Origin: Bacillus testis
Lineage (GTDB): Bacteria > Bacillota > Bacilli > Bacillales > DSM-1321
Reading direction: 5' to 3'
NCBI RefSeq assembly: GCF_001243895.1
Contig: NZ_LN851186.1
Coordinates: 3,000-66,999 of the forward strand
DNA length: 64,000 nt
The position numbers were made by a program, and so were the translations under genes. The notes beneath the pieces are model-generated. The model made no database searches, was not told the origin of the DNA, and was given only the letters and a program-made list of their open reading frames with translations. This document shows positions 26,166 to 34,226 of this stretch, in pieces (the stretch's first letter is position 1; every line of letters starts with the position of its first letter).

Positions 26166-26343
26166 AAAAGCGGAAGACCTCCGTTTAGCTCCGTACAAAC
26201 TGGAGTGTTTCTCTTCGAAATAAAGGAAACACGGTGAGGAACGAACCGATGTTGACTTATTGAAGAGAGAAACGCGAAGTTTGCTAGGAGCTGGAGGTCT
26301 GCAGCTGGATCGAGAAAAGCGGAAGTGACCGTTTAGGGACGTA
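26166..26343 (+). repeat. Array B of the ~149 bp structured repeat (left of IS)
   Basis: One complete unit (26166-26314) and the first 29 bp of a second (26315-26343), which is interrupted by the IS element and resumes at 28026. The complete unit is nearly identical to inverted unit D2 at 40710-40862. Confidence 0.9.
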
Positions 26344-26388
26344 TGAACTGCTCCCTGTCAAGTAGACAGCCGAAATAACAAAAATGCT

Positions 26389-27309
26389 TTAAGCGGCTTG
26401 AGCCCTAAATTCTAATGGGCTTAAGCCGTTTAATCGTTTTTGAAAACGGTCATTATTATAAAAATCTATGTATTCATCAATCGCTTTTTGTAACGCTTCA
26501 TACGTCTTATATGTATGTAGATAATATTTTTCACATTTTAATGTGCCCCAGAACGATTCCATGGGTCCGTTGTCGATGCATTTCCCTACCCGTGACATAC
26601 TATGTGTTAATTTGGCTTTAGTGATGATTTCCTTGAACCCATGCGATGTGTATTGATAGCCACGATCACTATGAATCAAAGGCTTTTCTTCTTTTAACGA
26701 TGAGATTGCTTGATTAAGTGTATCAAATACTAATGGGTTATTATTCGAATGGCTTAATACATAGCTGACAATGGAGCCGTCATAAAGGTCCAAAATGGCA
26801 CTTAAATAAGCCTTTTGTGACTGGCCATACTTGAGTTCTGTCACGTCCGTTACCCATTTTTCATTCGGTTTGTCAGCTGTAAATTCCCGATTCAGCCTAT
26901 TTTCAGCTAAGTGCTGGGCAGGCGAAGACACATACCGTTTTCGTTTTCGGCGGATGACCGACTTTAACCCCCTTATATTCATAAGGCGGTATATGCGTTT
27001 CACATTCACCTTTGGTTTGTTTTCAGCTTGGCGTTTCCGATTGATGTTTAAGGCTACTCGACGGTATCCATAAATGCCATTTACCTGTGTATAGATCGCT
27101 TGGATTTCTTCCAGGATTGAACGGTTTTCTGTCTCTCGTTTGGAAGGGGAACGCTGAAGCCATTTGTAATAAGCTGCGCGCGAAACGCCCGCAATCTCAC
27201 ATAATAAAAGAATAGGGAGATGGTCTTTCTCGTGTAATTCTTGAATCGCTTGATAGTGGATTTTGTGGCGAATCTTCGCTAACGACGCCTCCTTTCGATT
27301 TCCTCTAAC
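26389..27309 (-). CDS. IS150-type transposase OrfB (reached by -1 frameshift)
   Basis: This frame encodes the integrase-type catalytic domain. DDE residues are in VTDVTELKYG, LIHSDRGYQYTS and IDNGPMESFWGTLK. An HTH_21-like segment (ILLLCEIAGVSRAAYYKWL) lies in its first part. From the slip site to 27010 the frame is open but has no ATG, GTG or TTG, so OrfB should be made only as an OrfAB fusion by -1 frameshifting at A_AAA_AAG (27309-27315). A shorter frame from GTG at 27009 would lack the N-terminal part. Confidence 0.88.
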   Translation of the reverse strand, partial: VRGNRKEASLAKIRHKIHYQAIQELHEKDHLPILLLCEIAGVSRAAYYKWLQRSPSKRETENRSILEEIQAIYTQVNGIYGYRRVALNINRKRQAENKPKVNVKRIYRLMNIRGLKSVIRRKRKRYVSSPAQHLAENRLNREFTADKPNEKWVTDVTELKYGQSQKAYLSAILDLYDGSIVSYVLSHSNNNPLVFDTLNQAISSLKEEKPLIHSDRGYQYTSHGFKEIITKAKLTHSMSRVGKCIDNGPMESFWGTLKCEKYYLHTYKTYEALQKAIDEYIDFYNNDRFQKRLNGLSPLEFRAQAA

Positions 27310-27959
27310 TTTTTTAAGAATAGATTTTCTGCCCGCAAGCGTTCGTTTTCCTTTTCTAATCGTCTCATCTGTAATCTCATTTTTTCATCAGGTGTTAATT
27401 CAGCTTCGCTCTTTGTCCGACCGCGTTTATCTCTTAATCCTTCTTTGCCTTCTTCTTCAAACTTCTTTGTCCAACTATACACTTGGTAATAAGACACCTG
27501 ATGGATTTCAGCTGTTAACTGATAGTCTTTCTGGTGGCTTAGACAATAAGAAACGATATCAAGTCGTTCCTGTAAGGTTGTTTTTCTTCCCTTAGTCATA
27601 GATTGGCTCATTCCTTTACCCGAATCTTTTAATTCACTATGACTAGTATACTGTTTAATCCATCTCCTTAAAACTGACTCACTGGTAATTCCATATTTGG
27701 CGATCACCTGCGCCAACGAACAGCCTCCATCTAAATAGGCTTGCACGGCTGCCATTTTTAATTCTTTTGGATACCGGGTCCATGTAGTCGCTTCCTTAAG
27801 GGCTTCTTCTCCAAACGTTTCATATCTGATCTTCCAACGTTTAATTGTTTTGTGTGATACTTGAAATTGCCTACTCAGTTCACGTAAAGAAGTATGGCCT
27901 TGGCTTAATAGATCAAGAACCGTTAATTTCAATTCATATGGGTGCTTACTTCGTGCCAT
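27279..27959 (-). CDS. IS150-type transposase OrfA
   Basis: The 226-residue protein has two helix-turn-helix modules (GHTSLRELSRQFQVSHKTIKRW near 16-37 and AQVIAKYGITSESVLRRW near 78-95), a third HTH-like part (YQLTAEIHQVSYYQVYSW) and a C-terminal leucine-zipper coiled coil (MRRLEKENERLRAENLFLKK). It binds the IS ends. The coiled coil is directly followed by the slippery heptamer A_AAA_AAG, where about half-way fusion to OrfB begins. The start is ATG at 27959. Confidence 0.9.
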   Translation of the reverse strand: MARSKHPYELKLTVLDLLSQGHTSLRELSRQFQVSHKTIKRWKIRYETFGEEALKEATTWTRYPKELKMAAVQAYLDGGCSLAQVIAKYGITSESVLRRWIKQYTSHSELKDSGKGMSQSMTKGRKTTLQERLDIVSYCLSHQKDYQLTAEIHQVSYYQVYSWTKKFEEEGKEGLRDKRGRTKSEAELTPDEKMRLQMRRLEKENERLRAENLFLKKLEEIERRRR

Positions 27960-28025
27960 AAAAATACTCCCCTTAGCTAAACAGATTTAGTTTTTTTATC
28001 TGTCTACCTAATGGGGAGCATATCA

Positions 28026-28342
28026 GTACAAACTGGAGTACATTTCTTTGAGATAAAGGAAACACGGCGAGGTTACGAGCCGATGTTGACTTATCGTAGA
28101 AGAAAGGTGCGAAGTTTGCTAGTCCCTGGTCACTGCAGCTAGATCAAGAAAAGCGGAAACGGTCGTTTAGCTCCGTACAAACTGGAGCGTTTCTCTTTGA
28201 GAAAAAGTGAAACTTTGCTCAGTGGTTCTTCTGAGCATTAGTTGAACCATTCGGGTTTTAAGGGACAGTTAATCTTCTTGACCTATCTTTCCTTACTGTC
28301 CCTTAAAACGGGATAAAGGAAACACGGTGAGGTACGTACAAA
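28026..28342 (+). repeat. Array B/C of the structured repeat (right of IS)
   Basis: The interrupted unit resumes at 28026 and the next one starts at 28149 (exactly 149 bp after 26315 once the IS is removed). That last unit carries a ~105 bp insert (about 28204-28310) and then ends early near 28342. Confidence 0.85.
28204..28310. other. Hairpin module inserted in a repeat copy
   Basis: The insert contains GCTCAG-8 nt-CTGAGC (28217-28236) and a perfect 15 bp inverted repeat, GTTTTAAGGGACAGT (28255-28269) with ACTGTCCCTTAAAAC (28295-28309). It splits the normal ...GAGATAAAGG segment of the unit. No ORF or T tail. Identity unknown; possibly a miniature mobile element. Confidence 0.6.
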
Positions 28343-28386
28343 AATAAATACCATACCCCCTCCACACTTTTCTTCATAGCACATAT

Positions 28387-28420
28387 AGAACCCCCTTCCG
28401 GGAAACCGGAAGGGGGTTCT
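28387..28420. other. Perfect 15 bp hairpin with GAAA tetraloop
   Basis: AGAACCCCCTTCCGG, loop GAAA, CCGGAAGGGGGTTCT. It has no T run on either side. It may be a factor-assisted terminator for the marR gene or a remnant. Confidence 0.6.
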
Positions 28421-28486
28421 TGTGATTAAAACCTGCATTTATGTTTAATCAATAAATCTCCATACTGAGATATACACAAAAAATTT

Positions 28487-28912
28487 TTACTTCTTTAAGC
28501 CTATTTTTTTAAGCAAAATGATGAGTTCTTCCACTTGTTCTTCGCTCAGATCGCCAAATATGTCCTCGATCACTTCCGTGTGTTTCGGGAATACATCTTC
28601 CATGAATGCCCGCCCTTTTTCTGTGATGCTGGCGAAGATCACTCGACGGTCTGTAGGGCATGCTTTACGGACAACATATTCCTTTTTCTCCAGCTTGTCG
28701 ACCACGTAGGTAATGGAGCTGCTCGCAAGCAGAATTTTCTTTCCTATATGCTGTATAGGCTGGTCACCCTTATGGTATAAAAGCTCCAATACGGAAAATT
28801 CTGTGGGGTTTAATCCATACTGGTTCATATCATTTTTTATTTTATCCTGGACTGTCTGAGATGAACGCATCATGACAATTAATGCTTTCAACGATAATTC
28901 TGTACGTTTCAC
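28487..28912 (-). CDS. MarR family regulator (MhqR-like)
   Basis: The 141-residue winged-helix repressor has the MarR recognition region IQHIGKKILLASSSITYVVDKLEKKEYV (about 53-80), the wing ACPTDRRVIFASITEKG, and helical dimer ends. Its sequence and the operator upstream of its own start resemble B. subtilis MhqR (YkvE), which responds to quinones and controls detoxification genes. No dioxygenase target gene is adjacent, so targets would be elsewhere. AAGGAG precedes the ATG. Confidence 0.85.
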   Translation of the reverse strand: MKRTELSLKALIVMMRSSQTVQDKIKNDMNQYGLNPTEFSVLELLYHKGDQPIQHIGKKILLASSSITYVVDKLEKKEYVVRKACPTDRRVIFASITEKGRAFMEDVFPKHTEVIEDIFGDLSEEQVEELIILLKKIGLKK

Positions 28913-28951
28913 GATGGTACACTCCTTTTTTCATATGCATCCACTTTAATT

Positions 28952-28967
28952 ATCTCGAATATGAGAT
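28952..28967 (-). promoter_or_regulatory. MhqR-type operator before the marR gene
   Basis: Inverted repeat ATCTC-GAATAT-GAGAT, 40 bp upstream of the start codon, matches the known MhqR operator pattern (tATCTCgaat...GAGATa). It suggests autoregulation. Confidence 0.6.
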
Positions 28968-29026
28968 GATATTATTCTAAATAATTTTGCATGTCAATCG
29001 TTTTGGCCGCAAATCGCCTATAATCT

Positions 29027-29055
29027 AAAAGAGAGCGGTGATATTCCGCTCTCTT
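29027..29055 (-). terminator. Terminator of the CBS gene
   Basis: AAGAGAGCGG/CCGCTCTCTT, 7 nt loop, T residues on the minus strand. Confidence 0.8.
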
Positions 29056-29076
29056 CACATATGTATCGCTATACTA

Positions 29077-29541
29077 TTAAAGATTTTCGATAATGCCTTG
29101 GTAAATCATGCGCAACACATCCCCGCGGGAGATCACTCCAATCACCTTTTCGTTCTCATCGATTACCGGAATTTTCTTAAAGTGATGCTTAGAAATGGTT
29201 GCTACCACCTCATTTAAATCATCGTCCGGAGAAAGTGTTATGATTTTTCGGTTCGCGAGGATTGTCTCTACTGTTTCATTCATGCGTTCGGATACCGTTG
29301 TATCTAATTTCTTTTCCGGAATATATGTAATCATTGTAAAGAAATCATAAACAGATTGCTTCTGAGGCGCTAAGTGGCGAAGGATATCGCCATCACTGAC
29401 CATTCCGACCAATGTCCCGTTGGCATCTACGACCGGCATGCCGCCTATTTTGCAATCAATCATTTTTTTCAGCAGGTCCTTTAGCGTCATATCGAGATGA
29501 GCGCAAACAACATCCTTGATCATAAAATCTTTGACAAACAT
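29077..29541 (-). CDS. CBS-pair protein
   Basis: The 154-residue protein consists of two CBS domains (KDFMIKDVVCAHLDMTLKDLL to LVGMVSDGDILRHL, and SERMNETVETILANRKIITL to VIGVISRGDVLRMIY) forming one Bateman module with no effector domain. Such proteins bind adenine nucleotides and act as energy sensors for partners; none is identifiable here. AGGAGG lies 9 nt before the ATG at 29541, which is preferred over the GTG overlapping the site. It is monocistronic with its own terminator. Confidence 0.88.
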   Translation of the reverse strand: MFVKDFMIKDVVCAHLDMTLKDLLKKMIDCKIGGMPVVDANGTLVGMVSDGDILRHLAPQKQSVYDFFTMITYIPEKKLDTTVSERMNETVETILANRKIITLSPDDDLNEVVATISKHHFKKIPVIDENEKVIGVISRGDVLRMIYQGIIENL

Positions 29542-29653
29542 CCTAATCACCCTCCTTACCTATAGTATACCCTTAATTATGATGCAGAGGCGCCCTAGTA
29601 ACAAAACATTCAATTTCTTATTCCCTCGGGCTCCTCCACCTAAACTTCCCTGA

Positions 29654-30682
29654 TTATTCCCGGCAAAAAGGAGTACATGAATCTCTAATGATCAAATCAG
29701 CCGGAATAATAATACGCTTGACTGGAGTAGCCGGGTTTTTAATCTGATCGATTAAGCAACCGGTTGCCTCATAACCAAGCTGGAAGATATGGATATCGAC
29801 GGAAGTCAAAGCTGGCCGGGAATGCTCGGATAAGCTATGGTTATTGAATGATATGATGGATACATCGTCTGGCACTTGGATGCCACTTGCTTCAAGAAGG
29901 GAAATCATTTCATAGGCTGTCAAATCATCCTGGACCACCAATGCAGTGGGCGCTTTATCCTGTGAAAGAAAAAGATTCATCAGATCCTCTCTCTTCCTCT
30001 TCATCTCTTCATTATGGATGATATACCGCGAGTCTACTTCGATGCCTGCTTCCTTCAAAGCATCCTTATATCCCTGCAGCCGATCGATTGTCACCACAAA
30101 TTCAAGGCTCCCCCCGATAAAACCTATGCGCCGATGCCCAAGCTTGATCAAGTGGGAAGTGATTTTTTTGGTAGTATCAATATTATCATTATCCACAAAT
30201 GTGATACGGTTGCTTTTTTTATAAGGGCGGCCTATGACCGTCAACGGAATAGTAGCGCCCTCTAAATAGGTCATCAGTTTATCATTTTTCCTGGAATAGA
30301 GCATCAAGATGCCATCGACCCGTTTGCCCTGAACCATCGCCACTACTTCCTCATACATATGCTCTTCAGTTGCACTCGTGGATAAATACAAGCCGTACTT
30401 CTTCTCACTGGCATAGATGGAAATGCCCCGCAGCACTTCAGAGAAAAAAGGATTGCCGAAAGAGTGGTACGCCGAGTTGGGCATGATGATTCCGATTGTC
30501 TGCGTGTTACGCCCAGCCAAGCTCTGCGCCTGGAAATTCGGATAATAGCCCATGCGGTCCATCACTTCTCTTACCTTCTGTTTCGTAGCCTCGCTGATGG
30601 CAGGGCTGTCCTTCAACACTCTCGAAACCGTCGAAGTGGCCACATTTGCCTCTCTGGCTACATCCTTGATCGTAATGTCCAT
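29654..30682 (-). CDS. LacI family transcription regulator
   Basis: The 342-residue repressor has an N-terminal HTH (TIKDVAREANVATSTVSRVL, residues 4-23) with hinge helix (YYPNFQAQSLAG), and a periplasmic-binding-type sugar domain. It sits 39 nt downstream of the sugar ABC permease genes on the same strand and most likely controls them. Two operator-like sites occur upstream of the binding-protein gene. AGGAGG precedes the ATG at 30682. The effector is likely an oligosaccharide, unidentified. Confidence 0.9.
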   Translation of the reverse strand: MDITIKDVAREANVATSTVSRVLKDSPAISEATKQKVREVMDRMGYYPNFQAQSLAGRNTQTIGIIMPNSAYHSFGNPFFSEVLRGISIYASEKKYGLYLSTSATEEHMYEEVVAMVQGKRVDGILMLYSRKNDKLMTYLEGATIPLTVIGRPYKKSNRITFVDNDNIDTTKKITSHLIKLGHRRIGFIGGSLEFVVTIDRLQGYKDALKEAGIEVDSRYIIHNEEMKRKREDLMNLFLSQDKAPTALVVQDDLTAYEMISLLEASGIQVPDDVSIISFNNHSLSEHSRPALTSVDIHIFQLGYEATGCLIDQIKNPATPVKRIIIPADLIIRDSCTPFCRE

Positions 30683-30721
30683 TGTGTCCTCCTCTAAAAA
30701 CAAAAGCTTATTCTATATCTA

Positions 30722-31537
30722 TTATTTTACGGAACCTTCTGAAACCCCTTTAATTATTTCGCGCTGCGCAAAAAAGTAGGCGATGATGACAGGGATGCTC
30801 GCCAATGTCAAGCCAGCTAAAGCCAAGTGCCATTGCTTGGTGTACTCTCCAAAGAAGAAAAACATCCGCAGTGGAATAGTTTCCATGCCCTCCTGGTTAA
30901 TGACAAGCGACGGCAAGAGATAATCATTCCAGATCCAAATGGTATTCAGAATGGCCACCGTGACCGTAATCGGCTTCAGCATTGGAAAAATAATATACCA
31001 AAAAACCTGGAATTTATTGCAGCCGTCGATTGTCGCTGCTTCATCCAGCGCTCTCGGTATTCCAGAAAGCACCCCGTGGTAAAGGAAAATGGACAAACTG
31101 CACCCGAAGCCCAGATACATAAAGATAATGCCCGGCCTGTTCAGCATATCGAATTTACCGAACAAGGAAATCAAGGGAATCATCACAGATTGGAAGGGAA
31201 TCAGCATAGCGCCCACGAATAGCATGAATAAAAAAGCGCTCATCTTTCCTTTATTCCTTGAAAGGGCATAAGCCGCCATCGATGAAAAAATAATGATCAC
31301 CGCAACAGATATGACTGTAATCAAAACAGAGTTAAAAAAAGTCCTCAGGAAATCCAATTCACGGAAAGCTTCGATGTAATTATCCAGATTGAAGCTCTCC
31401 GGCCATTTTAATGTATTGCCGAATATCTCTCTTTTTGTCTTGAATGAATTGATGATCAATAGATAAAAAGGCGACAGCCAAATCAATGCCAGTATGATTC
31501 CGATGATTTCAAGAGGCAATCTGTATTTTCTGCCCAT
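30722..31537 (-). CDS. Sugar ABC transporter permease (MalG-like)
   Basis: The 271-residue membrane protein has six predicted helices and the EAA loop EAATIDGCNKFQVFWYIIFP (about residues 180-199), the binding site for the ATPase. It belongs to the CUT1 family (MalG/AraQ/YesQ type) that imports di- and oligosaccharides. Its ATG overlaps the preceding permease stop by 1 nt (TAATG), showing translational coupling. No ATPase gene is present; a shared MsmX-type ATPase is expected, as usual in Bacillus. Confidence 0.9.
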   Translation of the reverse strand: MGRKYRLPLEIIGIILALIWLSPFYLLIINSFKTKREIFGNTLKWPESFNLDNYIEAFRELDFLRTFFNSVLITVISVAVIIIFSSMAAYALSRNKGKMSAFLFMLFVGAMLIPFQSVMIPLISLFGKFDMLNRPGIIFMYLGFGCSLSIFLYHGVLSGIPRALDEAATIDGCNKFQVFWYIIFPMLKPITVTVAILNTIWIWNDYLLPSLVINQEGMETIPLRMFFFFGEYTKQWHLALAGLTLASIPVIIAYFFAQREIIKGVSEGSVK

Positions 31538-32397
31538 TACATCTCTACCTCCCTTTTCTTATTGAAGTACACTTGGACCAGTGAAATGATGGCAACAAAG
31601 ATGAAAAAGACAACTGCTTTAGCCGACGCATAAGCCATTTGGCTTTCACCGAATGCCGTCTTGAAAATTTCCATTGCAACCATCTGGGTGGAATCGAACG
31701 GACCGCCGCCGGTAAGCGACAAATTCTGGTCATAAAGCTTGAAAGAATTCGAGAGTGTCAGGAACATGCTTACCGTGAAAGCCGGTGCGACCAAAGGAAA
31801 CATGATATAACGAAAACGTTGGAAGCGGTTCGCTCCGTCTATCTCTGCTGCTTCCAGCAATTCCTTCGGTAAGCCTTCCAAGTGGGCAATATAGATGACC
31901 ATGATATAACCGGCCATCTGCCAGCTCATTAAGATGGCCAAGCCCCAAAACCCTGTTTTTGTTGTCGACAGCCATCCTTGCAGCTGCTCCATTCCAATCA
32001 AATCCCCTATTCCGGAAAACACTTTTATAAAAATGAATTGCCAAATGAAGCCGAGAATCAAGCCTCCAATCAAATTCGGCATAAAGAAAATAGTGCGAAG
32101 CAGCTTACTTGTTTTGATTTTTGAAGTAACTAGCAATGCCAATCCCAAACCGATGGCGTTGATCAAAATGATAGAAACAATCGAGAACAGCACCGTAAAT
32201 TTAAGGGAAGCCAAAAATTCCTTATCTTCCAGAATATCTATGTAATTTTTAAAGCCGATGAACTGGCCGACCTCTATTCCATTCCAATCAGTAAACGAAT
32301 AATAGATCCCATACATCAAAGGTATAAGTACGACCAATGTCAATGCGATTAAAACAGGAGCCAGGAACAACCAATATGATAGGCTGCGTGTGCGCAT
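31537..32397 (-). CDS. Sugar ABC transporter permease (MalF-like)
   Basis: The 286-residue membrane protein of the CUT1 family begins with a helix around YWLFLAPVLIALTLVVLIPL and has the EAA loop EAAEIDGANRFQRFRYIMFP. It pairs with the MalG-like permease downstream. The ATG at 32397 follows GGAGGG by 8 nt and is preferred over the one at 32415. It is separated from the binding-protein gene by a strong hairpin, so the permeases are probably made in smaller amount. Confidence 0.9.
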   Translation of the reverse strand: MRTRSLSYWLFLAPVLIALTLVVLIPLMYGIYYSFTDWNGIEVGQFIGFKNYIDILEDKEFLASLKFTVLFSIVSIILINAIGLGLALLVTSKIKTSKLLRTIFFMPNLIGGLILGFIWQFIFIKVFSGIGDLIGMEQLQGWLSTTKTGFWGLAILMSWQMAGYIMVIYIAHLEGLPKELLEAAEIDGANRFQRFRYIMFPLVAPAFTVSMFLTLSNSFKLYDQNLSLTGGGPFDSTQMVAMEIFKTAFGESQMAYASAKAVVFFIFVAIISLVQVYFNKKREVEM

Positions 32398-32447
32398 TCC
32401 AATTTCCCTCCCCAATAGTTCTCTGACTAAATAATTATCCGTAAAGT

Positions 32448-32493
32448 GAATGGAAGCAAAGCTACAGATTCTGCCGGCGCTTTGCTTCCATTC
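32448..32493 (-). other. Intercistronic hairpin after the binding-protein gene
   Basis: Perfect 15 bp stem GAATGGAAGCAAAGC/GCTTTGCTTCCATTC, 16 nt loop, no T run. Such hairpins protect or partially terminate the upstream mRNA in binding-protein operons. Confidence 0.75.
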
Positions 32494-32496
32494 TTA

Positions 32497-33792
32497 TTAT
32501 TTAGAACGGTCTTCTTTCCAAGATTTCTTGGATTCTTTAATAACGTCATCCCACTTTGATTCTTTACTTAAGTATTTTTGTATATTGACTCCTAGCTTAT
32601 TCTCTCCCCAGCCAGTCGGATAGCCCATGAATGTCCAGCCGATTGTTTTGCCGGTTGTTGCGTATTGGTAAACAGCTTTGGAAATTGGATCGGTGATTTT
32701 GGAGGCATCATAACCTTCATAGGCCGGTATGAATTTAAAATCATTCAGGACAAACTCTTTCCCTTCATCAGATGTATAGAGCCAATCCAGGAATTTCTTC
32801 GCTTCTTTTACTTCTTTCTTATCCTTATTGCTGTTGACTCCCCAGTACATCGGGATTCCGACCGGTACGCTATCTTCTTTATAGCCTTGGACCGGAATCG
32901 GCAGAAGACCGACCTTTTCTTCAGCAAACTTTTGGTCGATACTTGCGATAGAGCCGTAGACCCAGTTACCTTGCTGGATGACAGCCACTTTTCCTAAAGA
33001 GAAAAGCTCTTCCACTTGCTGAGAGTAATCCAGTGAGACCGTTGGCTGTACGGAATAATCATTCTGTAAATCTAGTATCTTTTTAAAAGCATCTCCATAT
33101 TTGAAGCTGACTTCTTTGGACTTGTAGGCGTCCAGAACATTATGATCAAACTCAGGTGCTAGGAATGCATTCGATAAATGAAGGCCCGTTACCCATTTTT
33201 CTTTGCCTGGCAAAGCGAAAACCGCTTTTAATCCCAATTCTTTTTTCTTGGAATCAATCATTTTCACTGCATTTTCCAGACTGTTAAAGTCTTTGATACT
33301 GTCAGGCTGGATGCCCGCTTTTTCAAAAACCTCTTTATTGTATAAGAAGCCGTATCCTTCTTGGTTGAAAGGCAGGCCAAGCACCTTGCCGCCGGTTGAT
33401 ACACCGTCCAAAGAACCTTTCAAAGCTTTTGAAGCAGCTTTCGTATCGGATAGGTCAGCCAATTTGTTTTTCCAGTCTTCCACATCCTGTGGGCCGCCTA
33501 TATTATATATGGTCGGTTCCTTTCCTGAGGCGAACTTTGATTTAAGCGCAGCGCCATAATCCTGCCCGCCGCCAACAGTTGTGATGTTGATTTTCACGTT
33601 TGGATGTTCATCCTGGTATTTCTTCGCTACTTTTTGGAATTGGTCTTTAAATTCGACTTTAAATTGAAACACATCAAGCGTAATCTGATCTTTAGTGCCG
33701 GATGAGCTTTTAGAAGACGAACAGCTTGCCAATGACATTGCAACAAGCAACAAGACCGAAAACATAACTGCAAAAAAACGTTTCTTACCCAT
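32497..33792 (-). CDS. Sugar-binding lipoprotein of ABC transporter
   Basis: The 431-residue family-1 solute-binding protein (CUT1 type) has a lipoprotein signal (MGKKRFFAVMFSVLLLVAMS, then LASC with Cys 24) and a Ser-rich linker. Mature motifs include YNIGGPQDVEDW, PFNQEGYGFLYNKEVFEKAG and VIQQGNWVYGSI, typical of oligosaccharide receptors. The ATG at 33792 follows AGGTGGGG; the upstream GTG does not. It is the first gene of the operon, preceded by two LacI/CcpA-like operator sites. The sugar is not identifiable. Confidence 0.9.
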   Translation of the reverse strand: MGKKRFFAVMFSVLLLVAMSLASCSSSKSSSGTKDQITLDVFQFKVEFKDQFQKVAKKYQDEHPNVKINITTVGGGQDYGAALKSKFASGKEPTIYNIGGPQDVEDWKNKLADLSDTKAASKALKGSLDGVSTGGKVLGLPFNQEGYGFLYNKEVFEKAGIQPDSIKDFNSLENAVKMIDSKKKELGLKAVFALPGKEKWVTGLHLSNAFLAPEFDHNVLDAYKSKEVSFKYGDAFKKILDLQNDYSVQPTVSLDYSQQVEELFSLGKVAVIQQGNWVYGSIASIDQKFAEEKVGLLPIPVQGYKEDSVPVGIPMYWGVNSNKDKKEVKEAKKFLDWLYTSDEGKEFVLNDFKFIPAYEGYDASKITDPISKAVYQYATTGKTIGWTFMGYPTGWGENKLGVNIQKYLSKESKWDDVIKESKKSWKEDRSK

Positions 33793-33822
33793 TACATTCC
33801 CCACCTATCTATATGTTTTAAG

Positions 33823-33835
33823 GAAAACGTTTGCA
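33823..33835 (-). promoter_or_regulatory. Operator-like site 1 of the sugar operon
   Basis: GAAAACGTTTGCA, 30 bp before the binding-protein start. It contains the AACGTT core of LacI/CcpA operators and could be the target of the neighbouring LacI regulator. Confidence 0.5.
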
Positions 33836-33931
33836 CAACTGGATAGCATGATATTGATCCTCTTATTCTGCATTACAAGTCTATGAATAATAGCTAGAGA
33901 ACGGAGAGAATCTTATTAATGAACCAAACAG

Positions 33932-33945
33932 TGAAAACGTTTGCA
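33932..33945 (-). promoter_or_regulatory. Operator-like site 2 (cre-like)
   Basis: TGAAAACGTTTGCA agrees with the cre consensus TGWAANCGNTNWCA at all but one position and shares 13 nt with site 1. The 109 bp spacing suggests looping or separate CcpA and LacI control. Confidence 0.5.
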
Positions 33946-34059
33946 TAATCACAGGATTAATATACCATGTATGTTTATTTTTAACAATACAGAATCAAAA
34001 ATTATCCTTTGCTTTCGCTAAAGGATGTTATGTGCCATATAACTTCAAGGATACTATGT

Positions 34060-34116
34060 ATGAAAGACTTTTTCGCAAGCTTCGTTGACTATATGCAAAT
34101 AGGAAGCAACGTTTGA
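34060..34116 (+). CDS. Possible 18-residue microprotein
   Basis: The frame encodes MKDFFASFVDYMQIGSNV. An AAGGA site lies 8 nt before the ATG, and a 12 bp GC-rich hairpin with four T follows the stop within 5 nt. The peptide could form an amphipathic helix. It sits alone in a 434 bp space between opposite-strand genes. No promoter was firmly identified. It may be real or chance; I know no family. Confidence 0.35.
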   Translation: MKDFFASFVDYMQIGSNV

Positions 34117-34120
34117 TATC

Positions 34121-34155
34121 CGCCCACCAGAAGCTCCCTTTCTGGTGGGCGTTTT
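34121..34155 (+). terminator. Plus-strand terminator with no assigned gene
   Basis: Perfect 12 bp stem CGCCCACCAGAA/TTCTGGTGGGCG, 7 nt loop, then TTTT. The only plus-strand candidate upstream is the 18-codon ORF or a small RNA. For the minus-strand CBS gene it lacks a T tail. Confidence 0.7.
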
Positions 34156-34226
34156 AGCATCATGAGCTCCTAACGCAAGTCACCCTTCAGTTGATTCCAA
34201 TCTTATCTGAATCAATCCCAGGTCAC

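Larger units (their letters stand above)
26344..28025 (-). mobile_element. IS3-family (IS150-like) insertion sequence, 1682 bp
   Basis: Ends are imperfect 26 bp inverted repeats (TGAACTGCTCCC.. and TGATATGCTCCC.., both with GTAGACAG inside; 20/26 identical), TG/CA-bounded. A 3 bp target duplication GTA flanks it (26341-26343, 28026-28028). Removing the element and one GTA restores the repeat consensus exactly. It encodes orfA and orfB joined by a -1 frameshift. It is intact, so possibly active. Confidence 0.9.
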
